From assembly GCF_014200575.1 (NCBI RefSeq), contig NZ_JACHBZ010000010.1, positions 135,565 to 199,564 on the forward strand: a DNA stretch of 64,000 nucleotides. Direction: 5' to 3'. A model generated the notes under the pieces. The model was not told the DNA's origin, searched no databases, and saw only the letters and a list, made by a program, of their open reading frames with translations. Below are positions 25,907 to 35,268 of the stretch, one piece after another (position 1 is the first letter of the stretch; each line of letters starts with the position of its first letter). The stretch is from Mucilaginibacter saanensis. GTDB taxonomy: Bacteria; Bacteroidota; Bacteroidia; Sphingobacteriales; Sphingobacteriaceae. A program made the translations under genes and the position numbers.

Positions 25907-26254
25907 ATGGCCTATGATGAATTATTAGTTAACCGCCTGCGTGAAGCCCTGAGCGAACAACCTGTGGTGGAAGAGGTAAGTATGTTTCAGGGAATATGTT
26001 TTATGGTAAATGATAAAATGTGCATTTGTGTACGTGACCAGGGCCTGCTATGCCGTATAGGACAGCAACAGGCGGCCATTGAGCTTGAAAAAGGCAACTG
26101 CAGGCAAATGGTTCATGGCAGCAGGGTAATGAAAGATTTTGTTTATGTTGATATGGACGAACTGAGAACCAGCCGGGAATTTAACCATTGGATAAATCTT
26201 TCATTACAGTTTAATACGATAGCAAAAGCTTCAAAAAAACGAAAAAAGAATTAA
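25907..26254 (+). CDS. TfoX/Sxy N-terminal domain protein
   Basis: This 115-residue protein corresponds to the TfoX N-terminal domain alone: MAYDELLVNRLREAL, VEEVSMFQGICFMVNDKMCI and a C-terminal charged tail KASKKRKKN. In gammaproteobacteria TfoX/Sxy controls competence; single-domain homologues elsewhere have no defined role. I chose the ATG at 25907, where the family begins, over an in-frame ATG at 25847. Confidence 0.82.
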   Translation: MAYDELLVNRLREALSEQPVVEEVSMFQGICFMVNDKMCICVRDQGLLCRIGQQQAAIELEKGNCRQMVHGSRVMKDFVYVDMDELRTSREFNHWINLSLQFNTIAKASKKRKKN

Positions 26255-26477
26255 ATACAACTCCTAAATACCAAACGCTCAGCAGCGTGCAATGTTGTTA
26301 TTTTTAATTGTTTTTTTAACACTTAAATGCAATTAACCTATATTTGTCATTTAAACACCAATAACCGGCATTTAGCAGCATAAACAGGCGTACATTTTTT
26401 TTTTGCCATTTCTTTTATTTATAATTACCCCGATTGTTAACCGATATTTATTTTTCATATAATTTTGATCATATAAA

Positions 26478-27179
26478 ATGCTCAAGTACTCTAAGCAAAC
26501 CAGGCTATTACTGGCTGTTGATTGCATAATTTTTGGATTTGACGGAGAAGTTTTAAAGCTGTTGCTGATCAAAAGAGGTTTTCAGCCCGAAAAGGGAAAC
26601 TGGAGTTTGATGGGCGGCTTTGTACAAGCCGATGAAAGCCTTGACCAGTCTGCCAACCGCATTTTGAAACAACTAACAGGCCTTGAGGGTGTTTACCTGG
26701 AACAGTTAGGCACCTTTGGCGATCCTAACCGCGACTCTATGGAACGTACCGTTTCCGTAGCTTATTTTGCACTTATTGATCTGCAAAAATATCAAACACA
26801 GCTAAACTCTGATTACCATGCCGAGTGGTTTCAGCTTAAACGCACGCCTAAACTGGTGTTTGATCATCAGGAAATGTTGGAGCAAGCCCGCAAACGTATC
26901 CGCTATAAAGCGGCCATGCACCCCATACTTTTTGAACTTTTACCTACCAAGTTCACTATACCTCAGTTACAAACACTTTATGAATGTGTTTTTAACACTA
27001 CTATTGACAAACGCAACTTTAGCAAAAGAGTATTAGCTACCGGCCTGCTTATAAAGCTTACCGATAAGGACAAAGCAGGCTCAAAACGCGGTGCATATTA
27101 CTACCAGCTTAACATGCAAAACTACTATGCTAAATTCCAGGCATTTATGAATTTCATTCCTAATCCGGATTCTTTATAG
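26478..27179 (+). CDS. araR: Nudix-family transcriptional regulator of L-arabinose utilisation (AraR-like)
   Basis: This 233-residue protein joins a Nudix domain (about residues 8-150) to a C-terminal winged helix-turn-helix (about 155-225). The Nudix box keeps Gly47, Glu53 and Arg61, but the three catalytic glutamates of REUXEE are replaced by Ile62, Gln65 and Leu66, so hydrolase activity is unlikely. In Bacteroidota, Nudix proteins of this architecture act as arabinose-responsive repressors called AraR, and here the gene directly precedes araB-araD-GH27-araA-symporter. A -7-like TAATTTTG lies at 26460-26467. The regulator role is from family and context. Confidence 0.88.
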   Translation: MLKYSKQTRLLLAVDCIIFGFDGEVLKLLLIKRGFQPEKGNWSLMGGFVQADESLDQSANRILKQLTGLEGVYLEQLGTFGDPNRDSMERTVSVAYFALIDLQKYQTQLNSDYHAEWFQLKRTPKLVFDHQEMLEQARKRIRYKAAMHPILFELLPTKFTIPQLQTLYECVFNTTIDKRNFSKRVLATGLLIKLTDKDKAGSKRGAYYYQLNMQNYYAKFQAFMNFIPNPDSL

Positions 27180-27204
27180 CCCGATTTCTCCCCTAAAAAG
27201 AGCG

Positions 27205-27262
27205 CTTATTTTTTAATTTGAAATTTTTTTTTTCAAAAAATTACTTTTTGTAAAAAAATAAG
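27205..27262. promoter_or_regulatory. Nested inverted repeats in the araB control region
   Basis: The outer arms are CTTATTTTTTA (27205-27215) and TAAAAAAATAAG (27251-27262). The inner arms are TTTGAAA (27217-27223) and TTTCAAA (27231-27237). They lie 30-87 bp before the araB ATG. The symmetry makes this a candidate operator for the upstream Nudix regulator, or a transcript structure; low-complexity A/T content weakens the case. Confidence 0.45.
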
Positions 27263-27291
27263 TGTTCTTTTGACAACAATTATAAATTTTT

Positions 27292-28995
27292 ATGAGCAAA
27301 AACCAATTTGTTATTGGGGTAGACTATGGATCAGATTCTGTACGCTCCGTTATCGTTAATGCCGCAAACGGAGAAGAAATAGCATCGTCAGTTTTTGAAT
27401 ATCCACGCTGGCGCGACGGTTTGTTTTGCGAGCCCGCCGCAAACCAGTTCAGACAGCACCCTCAGGATTATATTGATGGCCTTGAAACAACCATTAAGGA
27501 TTGTATTGCGCAGGCAGGTGGTGCCGAAATAGCAGCTTTAGTAAAGGGTATATCTGTTGATACCACCGGCTCAACCCCGGTAGCGGTTGACAACACCGGT
27601 ACCCCACTGGCCTTAACAGCTGAGTTTGCAAATAACCCTAACGCTATGTTTGTGTTATGGAAAGATCATACCTCTGTAAAAGAAGCTGCCGAAATTAACG
27701 CTCACGCCGCTTTATTTGAAACCAATTATCTGCAATACGTAGGTGGTATATACTCATCAGAGTGGTTTTGGGCCAAGCTGCTGCATGTTTTAAGGGTTGA
27801 CGAAAGCGTAAGAAACGCAGCTGCATCCTGGGTTGAACATTGCGACTGGATACCATTTTTACTTACCGGCGGTGCCGATGTTAAGGCAATAAAACGCGGT
27901 CGCTGTTCTGCCGGCCATAAAGCCCTTTGGGCCGAAGAGTTTGGCGGTTTACCACCCGATGACTTTTTTGCTTCTCTTGACCCTTTATTAAAAGGTTTTA
28001 CCGCAAAACTATATCAGGATACTTACACTGCAGATCAGGCTGCCGGAACGTTAAGTGCTGAATGGGCGCAGCGTTTGGGCCTACCTGCCGATGTAGTGGT
28101 TGGCACCGGTGCTTTTGATGCGCACATGGGCGCCGTGGGTGGCCAGATAGAACCATATCACTTAAGCAAGGTTATGGGCACTTCTACCTGCGATATATTG
28201 GTTGCACCAACTGCAAACATGCAGGATAAATTGGTGCGCGGCATCTGCGGCCAGGTAAATGGATCGGTTATTCCGGGAATGGTAGGTTTAGAAGCTGGAC
28301 AATCAGCCTTTGGCGATACTTACGCCTGGTTCAAAAAAATAATATCATGGCCCGTTAATACCTTGCTGTCACAATCAAAACTGATAGATGCAGCTACGGC
28401 CCAGGCTTTAAAAGCCGAACTATCAGATCTTATTATTCCTGAACTAAGCAGACAGGCCGCCTTACTTCCTATTGACGAAGCTAACGAACTGGCTATTGAC
28501 TGGTTTAACGGTCGCCGTACACCTGATGCCAACCAGGAGCTTAAAGGCGCTATCACCGGCCTTGGTTTAGGCAGCGATGCCCCGAGGGTTTTCCGTGCAC
28601 TGGCCGAGGCTACCTGCTTTGGTGCCAAAAGCATTGTTGACCGCTTTATAAGCGAAGGCATACCCGTAAAAGGGATCATCGGCATTGGTGGTGTAGCCAA
28701 AAAATCGCCTTTTGTTATGCAAATGATGGCCGATGTTTTGGGCATGCCTATCCGCATCCATCAGTTTAAACACACCTGCGCATTAGGCGCCGCCATGTTT
28801 GCTGCTGTAGTAGCAGGCATTTACCCTACGGTAGAAGAAGCTATGGCCGCCATGGGCCGTGGGTTTGATGAAGAATATCTGCCCAATGCAAATCTGAAAG
28901 AAGTATATGCCAGGCGCTATAATCAATACAAAACCCTGGGCGATTTTGTAGCCGGGCAAGTAGTAAAACACACTGCAGAACTTCAAAACATTTAA
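27292..28995 (+). CDS. araB: Ribulokinase
   Basis: AraB phosphorylates L-ribulose to L-ribulose 5-phosphate, the second step of bacterial L-arabinose catabolism. The 567-residue FGGY-family kinase opens with the phosphate-binding GVDYGSDSVRSVIVNA, has GISVDTTGSTPVAVD, the substrate-loop ASWVEHCDWIPFLLTGG and the C-terminal ATP-binding GIIGIGGVAKKSPFVMQMMADV. It is the first enzyme gene of the operon, 112 bp after the Nudix regulator gene and 4 bp before araD. Confidence 0.96.
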   Translation: MSKNQFVIGVDYGSDSVRSVIVNAANGEEIASSVFEYPRWRDGLFCEPAANQFRQHPQDYIDGLETTIKDCIAQAGGAEIAALVKGISVDTTGSTPVAVDNTGTPLALTAEFANNPNAMFVLWKDHTSVKEAAEINAHAALFETNYLQYVGGIYSSEWFWAKLLHVLRVDESVRNAAASWVEHCDWIPFLLTGGADVKAIKRGRCSAGHKALWAEEFGGLPPDDFFASLDPLLKGFTAKLYQDTYTADQAAGTLSAEWAQRLGLPADVVVGTGAFDAHMGAVGGQIEPYHLSKVMGTSTCDILVAPTANMQDKLVRGICGQVNGSVIPGMVGLEAGQSAFGDTYAWFKKIISWPVNTLLSQSKLIDAATAQALKAELSDLIIPELSRQAALLPIDEANELAIDWFNGRRTPDANQELKGAITGLGLGSDAPRVFRALAEATCFGAKSIVDRFISEGIPVKGIIGIGGVAKKSPFVMQMMADVLGMPIRIHQFKHTCALGAAMFAAVVAGIYPTVEEAMAAMGRGFDEEYLPNANLKEVYARRYNQYKTLGDFVAGQVVKHTAELQNI

Positions 28996-28999
28996 TACC

Positions 29000-29698
29000 A
29001 TGAGTAAGTATCAACATATAAAACAAACCGCTTATGATGCCAACATGCAACTGCCCAAACTGGGCCTGGTGCTGTTTACCTTTGGTAACGTAAGTGCCGC
29101 CGACAGGGCTTTGGGTGCCTTTGCTATTAAGCCCAGCGGAGTACCTTATGAGGAGCTAACCCCCGAAAAAATGGTGATAGTTGATTTTGACGGCAATACC
29201 ATTGAGGGCGATCTGCGCCCGTCATCAGATACCAAAACACATGCGGTTCTGTACAAAAACTGGGAACATATCAATGGCATTGTACATACACATTCAACCT
29301 ATGCTACGGCCTGGGCACAGTCGCAGCGCGATATACCCATTTTTGGTACCACCCATGCTGATCACTTAACAGCTGATATTCCCTGCGCACCGCCCATGCA
29401 TGATAAAATGATTGAGGGCGACTATGAGTACCAAACCGGTTTCCAGATCATGGATACGTTTAAGGAACAGGGTCTTGATTATAAAGAGGTTGAAATGGTT
29501 TTAGTAGGCAATCACGCTCCGTTTACCTGGGGTAAAACGGCCGAAAAAGCCGTATACAACAGCGCAGTTTTAGAAGCCGTTGCACACATGGCCTACATCA
29601 CCGAGCAAATTAACCAGAGTGCGCCGCGCTTAAAAGACTCGCTCATCAAAAAACATTACGAGCGTAAACATGGACCAGATTCTTATTACGGTCAATAA
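29000..29698 (+). CDS. araD: L-ribulose-5-phosphate 4-epimerase
   Basis: AraD converts L-ribulose 5-phosphate into D-xylulose 5-phosphate, which enters the pentose phosphate pathway. The 232-residue class II aldolase-fold enzyme shows FTFGNVSAADRALGAFAIKPSG (substrate/phosphate loop), the metal-binding HTHSTYATAWAQ and GTTHADH. It starts 4 bp after araB, indicating translational coupling, and precedes the GH27 gene by 24 bp. Confidence 0.96.
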   Translation: MSKYQHIKQTAYDANMQLPKLGLVLFTFGNVSAADRALGAFAIKPSGVPYEELTPEKMVIVDFDGNTIEGDLRPSSDTKTHAVLYKNWEHINGIVHTHSTYATAWAQSQRDIPIFGTTHADHLTADIPCAPPMHDKMIEGDYEYQTGFQIMDTFKEQGLDYKEVEMVLVGNHAPFTWGKTAEKAVYNSAVLEAVAHMAYITEQINQSAPRLKDSLIKKHYERKHGPDSYYGQ

Positions 29699-29722
29699 TT
29701 TATCAGCATACAACAAAAAACT

Positions 29723-31087
29723 ATGAAATTACGCTATCTGCTTATTTTGACCGCCAGCCTGTTTATAGCCACCGGGGCATCGGCCCAAACTACAGTTGCC
29801 GCAACACCGCCCATGGGCTGGAACAGTTATAACTGTTTTGGCTCGGCTGTGCATGAAGACGAGGTGAAGGCCAACACCGACTATATGGCCAAATACCTCA
29901 AACCTCATGGCTGGGAATATATTGTGGTTGACTTTTTATGGTCATACGATAACCCTCCGGGCAGCAACATTGGCAACCCTTTTCAGAAACGACTACAAGA
30001 CGGTTCGTACATACCCTGGCTAACCATGGATAAATGGGGCCGGTTAACCCCGCAGCCTAATAAATTCCCGTCGGCATTTGGCGGCAACGGCTTTAAACCC
30101 CTGAGTGATTATGTACATGCCCAGGGCTTAAAATTTGGTATTCACGTAATGCGCGGTATACCCCGGCAGGCAGTATGGGCAAAATCGCCCATTAAGGGCA
30201 CCAACGGTATTACTGCCGATATGGTTGCAGATACCAACTCCAAATGCCCCTGGATGAACCACATGTACGGGCTTGACATGACAAAACCAGGCGCACAGGA
30301 ATACCTGAACTCTTTGCTTGAACTCTATGCCTCATGGGGAGTTGACTTTATTAAGGTGGACGACCTTTCGCGCCCTTATAGCGCAGCCGAAGTAGAAGGC
30401 TATAAAAAAGCGATTGACCTGTGCGGCAGGCCGATAGCATTTAGCTTATCGCCGGGCGAAACACCGGTTAGCCAGGCAGCTCATGCCACAAAATACGCCA
30501 ATATGTGGCGCATGGCCGACGATTTTTGGGATAACTGGAAAGAAGTACTGCACATGTTTGATTATGCTAAAAGCTGGGAAGGCGTAGGCGGCCCGGGCCA
30601 CTGGCCAGATTGCGATATGATCCAGATTGGCAAACTGTCAAAACGCGGCCCTGTTGGGGTTGAACGTTACAGCCGCTTTACCGAGGATGAATTGTATACG
30701 CACATGACTTTTTGGAGCATTTACCGTTCGCCGCTGATGCTGGGTGGTAACCTACCCGAAAATCGAGATCTGGAGCTGAAGTTGTTTACCAATGATGAAG
30801 TACTTGCCGTAAATCAAAAAGGCGAAAATCCACGTCAGCTTTATAAAAAGAATGGTGCAATGGTTTGGTACTCGCATGTGCAAGGCAGCAAAGATATTTA
30901 TGTAGCGCTTTTCAACATCAGCGATAATGCTCAAAATGTAAGCGTTGATTTTGCTTCACTTGGCCTTAAGGGTAAAGTAACCATAAGGGATCTGTGGAAA
31001 AAGCAAAACATAGGCCGGTTTAGCAAGAGCTACCAGCAAAATATTAACCTGCACGGTACTGCTTTGTTAAGGTTATCGGCTCAATAA
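29723..31087 (+). CDS. Secreted GH27 family glycosidase, candidate beta-L-arabinopyranosidase
   Basis: This 454-residue exported enzyme has a signal peptide (MKLRYLLILTASLFIATGASA) and the glycoside hydrolase family 27 barrel: TPPMGWNSYNCFG, the nucleophile region FIKVDD (Asp213) and the acid/base region WRMADDFWDNW (about Asp267). A C-terminal beta-sandwich follows. Alpha-galactosidases of this family have two adjacent aspartates in a DDCW motif that contact galactose; here it is Asp70-Phe71 (VVDFLW). Together with its place inside the arabinose operon this suggests release of L-arabinopyranose rather than galactose. That specificity is an inference; alpha-galactosidase is the alternative. 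Confidence 0.82.
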   Translation: MKLRYLLILTASLFIATGASAQTTVAATPPMGWNSYNCFGSAVHEDEVKANTDYMAKYLKPHGWEYIVVDFLWSYDNPPGSNIGNPFQKRLQDGSYIPWLTMDKWGRLTPQPNKFPSAFGGNGFKPLSDYVHAQGLKFGIHVMRGIPRQAVWAKSPIKGTNGITADMVADTNSKCPWMNHMYGLDMTKPGAQEYLNSLLELYASWGVDFIKVDDLSRPYSAAEVEGYKKAIDLCGRPIAFSLSPGETPVSQAAHATKYANMWRMADDFWDNWKEVLHMFDYAKSWEGVGGPGHWPDCDMIQIGKLSKRGPVGVERYSRFTEDELYTHMTFWSIYRSPLMLGGNLPENRDLELKLFTNDEVLAVNQKGENPRQLYKKNGAMVWYSHVQGSKDIYVALFNISDNAQNVSVDFASLGLKGKVTIRDLWKKQNIGRFSKSYQQNINLHGTALLRLSAQ

Positions 31088-31129
31088 TTAAAAACAATCA
31101 CTAAATCTATAATTCAACAATTTAATATA

Positions 31130-32620
31130 ATGATCGATTTAAAAGCATTTGAAGTTTGGTTCATCACCGGAAGCCAGGATCTGTATGGCGAAGAAACATT
31201 GAAACAGGTTGCGGAACATTCACAGCAAATAGCGGCAGGGCTTGATGCATCAGGAACTATACCTGTACGCGTAATTTACAAACCCGTTGTAAAAAGCACC
31301 GACGAAATATACACCACACTGCAACAGGCAAACCTTGCCCAAAACTGTATTGGTGTTATTACCTGGATGCACACCTTCTCGCCCGCTAAAATGTGGATCC
31401 GCGGGTTAAGCATCCTGAAAAAACCTTTATTGCACCTGCATACCCAATTTAACCGCGATATACCATGGAGCTCTATTGATATGGATTTCATGAACCTGAA
31501 CCAAAGTGCCCACGGCGACCGCGAGTTTGGCTTTATGGTATCGCGTATGCGCATTAACCGCAAAGTAGTGGTTGGCCACTGGCAGGACCCTGAGGTTTTA
31601 AGCCAGATAGAAACATGGACCCGCGCTGCTGCCGGATGGCATGACTGGCAAGGTGCCAAATTTGCCCGCTTTGGCGATAATATGCGTTTTGTTGCCGTTA
31701 CCGATGGTGATAAAGTAGAAGCCGAATTAAAATTTGGCTATTCTGTAAATACTTATGGCATTGGCGATTTAGTAGCCGTTATTAACAGCGTAAGCGATAG
31801 CGCTATTAATGAGCTTGTTGCCGAATACGAGGCTACTTATACCATGGATGCTTCACTTAAAAAAGGTGGCGAAAAACATGCGTCAGTTTATGAAGCGGCC
31901 CGCATTGAGATTGGGTTGCGTAAATTTTTAGTTGATGGTGGCTTCAAAGGTTTTTCTGATACGTTTGAGGATCTGCATGGCATGGTTCAGTTACCGGGCA
32001 TTGCCGCACAGCGCCTGATGGCCGATGGCTACGGCTTTGCCGGCGAAGGTGACTGGAAAACAGCTGCATTAGTACGTGCATTTAAAGTAATGGGCGCAGG
32101 CCTAAAAGGCGGTAACGCTTTTATGGAAGATTACACCTATCATTTCGATCCTAATAATGCGCTGGTACTGGGCTCGCACATGCTGGAGGTTGATGCCTCA
32201 TTAGCTAACGGAAAAGCATCACTGGAAGTACATCCTTTGGGTATTGGCGGCAAAGCAGATCCTGCCCGTTTGGTATTTAACGTAGGCGGAGGCCAGGCGC
32301 TTAATGCAGCCCTGGTTGATATGGGTAACCGTTTCCGCCTGCTGATTAACGAGGTTGAGGCTGTTGAACCACAAAATGATTTGCCTAACCTTCCGGTTGC
32401 GCGCGTTTTATGGAAACCTTATCCCGATATGAAAACAGGCTGCGCAGCCTGGATATATGCCGGTGGTGCACACCATACCGCTTACAGCCAGAACCTGACT
32501 GCCGAACACCTGCAGGATTTTGCTGACATGGCCGGTATTGAGTTTTTACGCATAGGAAAAGACACCCGGATAGATCAGTTCCGCAACGAAATACGCTGGA
32601 ACGAGATATCCTACAGATAA
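31130..32620 (+). CDS. araA: L-arabinose isomerase
   Basis: AraA interconverts L-arabinose and L-ribulose, the first catabolic step. The 496-residue Mn2+-dependent enzyme has the N-terminal [35 protein letters not shown], the loop [20 protein letters not shown] and FMEDYTYHF, with conserved glutamates and HMLEV-type histidine. It lies 42 bp after the GH27 gene and 90 bp before the symporter gene, with a strong stem-loop in between. A complete isomerase pathway is therefore encoded. Confidence 0.97.
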   Translation: MIDLKAFEVWFITGSQDLYGEETLKQVAEHSQQIAAGLDASGTIPVRVIYKPVVKSTDEIYTTLQQANLAQNCIGVITWMHTFSPAKMWIRGLSILKKPLLHLHTQFNRDIPWSSIDMDFMNLNQSAHGDREFGFMVSRMRINRKVVVGHWQDPEVLSQIETWTRAAAGWHDWQGAKFARFGDNMRFVAVTDGDKVEAELKFGYSVNTYGIGDLVAVINSVSDSAINELVAEYEATYTMDASLKKGGEKHASVYEAARIEIGLRKFLVDGGFKGFSDTFEDLHGMVQLPGIAAQRLMADGYGFAGEGDWKTAALVRAFKVMGAGLKGGNAFMEDYTYHFDPNNALVLGSHMLEVDASLANGKASLEVHPLGIGGKADPARLVFNVGGGQALNAALVDMGNRFRLLINEVEAVEPQNDLPNLPVARVLWKPYPDMKTGCAAWIYAGGAHHTAYSQNLTAEHLQDFADMAGIEFLRIGKDTRIDQFRNEIRWNEISYR

Positions 32621-32633
32621 TCATTACAAAAAA

Positions 32634-32680
32634 ACTGATCTGGCGGTATTGATGGGAATTAGTGTCGCCGCCAGATCAGT
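32634..32680 (+). terminator. Intra-operon stem-loop between araA and the symporter gene
   Basis: ACTGATCTGGCGG (32634-32646) and CCGCCAGATCAGT (32668-32680) form a perfect 13-bp stem with a 21-nt loop. No T-run follows, so it is more likely an mRNA stabiliser/attenuator or a weak terminator lowering symporter expression than a full stop. Confidence 0.6.
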
Positions 32681-32710
32681 AAATCCTAATTAAACCAATT
32701 AAACCCAATT

Positions 32711-34411
32711 ATGAACAAATTCGCCACCATTGATTACGTCATTTTCGTGATCTATTTTATAGTAGTATCAGGCTATGGCTACTGGGTGTATAGTCGCAAA
32801 AAATCAAAAGACGTATCAGGCAGTCATGATTTCTTCCTTGCCGAAGGATCACTTACCTGGTGGGCAATCGGAGCATCACTCATTGCCTCAAACATATCTG
32901 CCGAGCAATTTATAGGTACCAGCGGGCAAGGCTTTGCGGTTGGTTTGGCAGTTGCCGCCTATGAATGGGTTGCAGCTATCGCGCTGATCATTGTTGCAGT
33001 GTGGTTTATCCCGGTATATCTTAAAAATAAGATATTCACCATGCCGCAATTTCTGCATACACGATATAACGAAACGGTGAGTTTTGTAATGGCTATTTTC
33101 TGGCTGTTTTTATATGTGTTTGTAAACCTTACCTCCATACTTTACCTTGGTGCACTGGCTATTAATAACCTGGCAGGCGGCGGTTACCTGCATGAAATCA
33201 TTATCGCCCTGTCTATTTTTGCCTTGTTCATTACCCTGGGCGGCATGAAAGTTATTGGCTTTACCGATGTAATACAGGTGTTGGTGCTGGTTGTGGGCGG
33301 TTTGGCTACTACCTACATTGCCCTTACCTTGGTGAGTGAACATTTTGGCATGGGTAAAGATGCTATGGCCGGTTTAAACGCCATGTTTAAGGATGCTCCC
33401 GAGCACTTTAAAATGATGATGGCTAAACCTAAACCAGGCGCATCACAAAGCGACATTAATAAATACCTGGCCCTGCCCGGTATAGCCATGTATTTTGCAG
33501 GCCAATGGATAGTGAACCTTAATTACTGGGGCTGTAACCAATATATAACCCAGCGTGCCCTGGGCGCCAATCTTAAAACTGCCCGTACAGGTATCCTGTT
33601 TGCAGGTTTAATGAAACTGGCCATGCCTATTATCGTGGTTTTACCTGGTATTGCTGCTTACGTATTGTACAAAAACGGTGGCTTACAGCAGGAAATGACC
33701 TCAGGCGGGCATTTTAATTCAGACAATGCTTACTCTGCCATATTGGGCTTTTTACCTACCGGCCTGAAGGGACTTTCGGTTGCGGCGCTTACCGCCGCTA
33801 TTGTGGCTTCACTTGCGGGTAAGGCCAATAGTATCTCTACCATTTTCACCCTGGATATTTATAAGAAACACATCAGCAAGGATGCCAGCGAAAAAAAGAT
33901 GGTAATTGTAGGCAAGCTTACCATTGTAGCTGCGCTGATATTCTCCATTATACTTACCTGGAAAGACCTTTTAGGTATCGGCGGCGAAGGTGGTTTTACC
34001 TTTATACAAAAATACACGGGCTTTATCAGTCCGGGGATATTTGCCATATTTATCCTGGGCTTTTTCTGGAAACGTACCACCGGTGCTGCGGCTATCACGG
34101 GTATTATTACCGGTTTTGCCATGTCGGTATTGTTTAACAACTACGCACCTAAACTTTTTGGTAACGAAACACTGTTGTATACAGCCTTCCCTAACGGGCA
34201 TGGCGGTTATGAAATACCTTTTCTGATTTGTATGGGTCTGTCATTCATGTTCACCATTATTGCCATGGTTATCGTGAGCTTTGCCGGCCCTAAAATCAAC
34301 CCTAAAGCTATTGTGATTGATAAAAGCATGTTTAAGGTTGAGCCTTCAACCCTGGCATTAATAATCGTTACACTGTTACTGCTTACCGCACTTTACGTTA
34401 AGTTTTGGTAA
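32711..34411 (+). CDS. Sodium/sugar symporter (SSS family), probable arabinose importer
   Basis: This 566-residue inner-membrane protein belongs to the sodium:solute symporter family related to SGLT. It has about 14 transmembrane segments, the family segment SLIASNISAEQFIGTSGQGF, NLNYWGCNQYITQRAL and AALTAAIVASLAGKANSIST (sodium-site region). As the last gene of the arabinose operon it probably takes up L-arabinose or arabinosides with Na+. Substrate assignment is by context only. A terminator follows immediately. Confidence 0.88.
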   Translation: MNKFATIDYVIFVIYFIVVSGYGYWVYSRKKSKDVSGSHDFFLAEGSLTWWAIGASLIASNISAEQFIGTSGQGFAVGLAVAAYEWVAAIALIIVAVWFIPVYLKNKIFTMPQFLHTRYNETVSFVMAIFWLFLYVFVNLTSILYLGALAINNLAGGGYLHEIIIALSIFALFITLGGMKVIGFTDVIQVLVLVVGGLATTYIALTLVSEHFGMGKDAMAGLNAMFKDAPEHFKMMMAKPKPGASQSDINKYLALPGIAMYFAGQWIVNLNYWGCNQYITQRALGANLKTARTGILFAGLMKLAMPIIVVLPGIAAYVLYKNGGLQQEMTSGGHFNSDNAYSAILGFLPTGLKGLSVAALTAAIVASLAGKANSISTIFTLDIYKKHISKDASEKKMVIVGKLTIVAALIFSIILTWKDLLGIGGEGGFTFIQKYTGFISPGIFAIFILGFFWKRTTGAAAITGIITGFAMSVLFNNYAPKLFGNETLLYTAFPNGHGGYEIPFLICMGLSFMFTIIAMVIVSFAGPKINPKAIVIDKSMFKVEPSTLALIIVTLLLLTALYVKFW

Positions 34412-34416
34412 ATACT

Positions 34417-34450
34417 AAAAAGCCCATCAAAGTTATTTGATGGGCTTTTA
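34417..34450. terminator. Bidirectional terminator after the arabinose operon
   Basis: AAAGCCCATCAAA and TTTGATGGGCTTT form a 13-bp stem with A-run upstream and T-run downstream, 6 bp after the symporter stop codon. It can serve the convergent hypothetical gene at 34475 as well. Confidence 0.92.
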
Positions 34451-34474
34451 TTTAATACTTCTGTTCACGCGCTG

Positions 34475-34804
34475 TTATGTACGCGGCCTTTTGGGATTAA
34501 AGGCTACCAGATAATTTAACTCTTCATTTATCACACCGCGCTCTACTGGTTTTTGCTCTATTTTTTGCGCTGGCTGGTTTAGCCTTGCTTTTATAGTATG
34601 CAGCACCTGCGTTAAAATTTCAGGAAATATTTTGGCCGCAACCGTGGGATAATAATCTTTCTGAATTTTTATTCTTTCGGTGTTGGTAACCATAGTCAGT
34701 TCCCAGTTGTCTTCGCCTTTAAAACCGTATTCTTTAGCGGTATTCAACAGATCGAACATGTACATGCGGGTTTGACTTTCAATTGCTTGCTTGTCTACTA
34801 TCAT
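34475..34804 (-). CDS. Hypothetical protein
   Basis: I do not recognise this 109-residue protein. It is soluble-looking and charged: an N-terminal helix IESQTRMYMFDLLNTAKEYG, a central ERIKIQKDYYPTVAAKIFPE and a proline-rich basic C-terminus. It has no signal peptide or membrane segment. It is isolated on the minus strand and shares the terminator of the arabinose operon in convergent orientation. The coding pattern resembles its neighbours, so I consider it real. Confidence 0.6.
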   Translation of the reverse strand: MIVDKQAIESQTRMYMFDLLNTAKEYGFKGEDNWELTMVTNTERIKIQKDYYPTVAAKIFPEILTQVLHTIKARLNQPAQKIEQKPVERGVINEELNYLVAFNPKRPRT

Positions 34805-35268
34805 AGTTTTATTATCTGACGGGGTTAGTTCCGGCCGCTGTTATTAACACCAATTATTAATACAGGATGTAATGCTAAAACATGACGAGCACGTGGTATA
34901 AACGCTCTTTTCATGATTGTCCTGATATTTTTTTATTAATTAAAGCTTAATTATCACCGTGTCAGAAATGGCAATGCCTAAGGGTTATGATAGCAGCGCG
35001 GAAGGAATTTCTTAAAGATAAGTATATTTTACTGAAAGCCAGCGCATTTTAAATATTAATTAAAAGCGCGCAATCAGCATTACTCCTGTTAAATTAGTTA
35101 GTACCGTGCTTTAACAGGCCGCCACCACTATTATAAAAGCCAAAATCATGTTATTATTGGATAGGATCGGTGAATGATTATTGACACCTGTTTAAATATA
35201 TTTGTTAAACTATTTACGCCCCCCTGCCGTTTGTATCATATAACACTACCAATCATATATAATTTGCC
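34805..35268. other. Gene-free region upstream of the semialdehyde dehydrogenase
   Basis: I see no gene in these 464 bp. Near the right end TATATTTG (35197-35204) fits the Bacteroidota -7 element and lies 65 bp before the dehydrogenase ATG, but no good -33 element is at the expected distance. The rest is A/T-rich without obvious repeats. Confidence 0.5.

Noticed and set aside
26478..27179. Active Nudix hydrolase
   Set aside because: All three catalytic glutamates of the REUXEE part are replaced and a winged helix follows.
29723..31087. Plain alpha-galactosidase for the GH27 gene
   Set aside because: It is still possible, but the Asp-Phe replacement and the arabinose operon argue for another substrate, so I kept the wider call.
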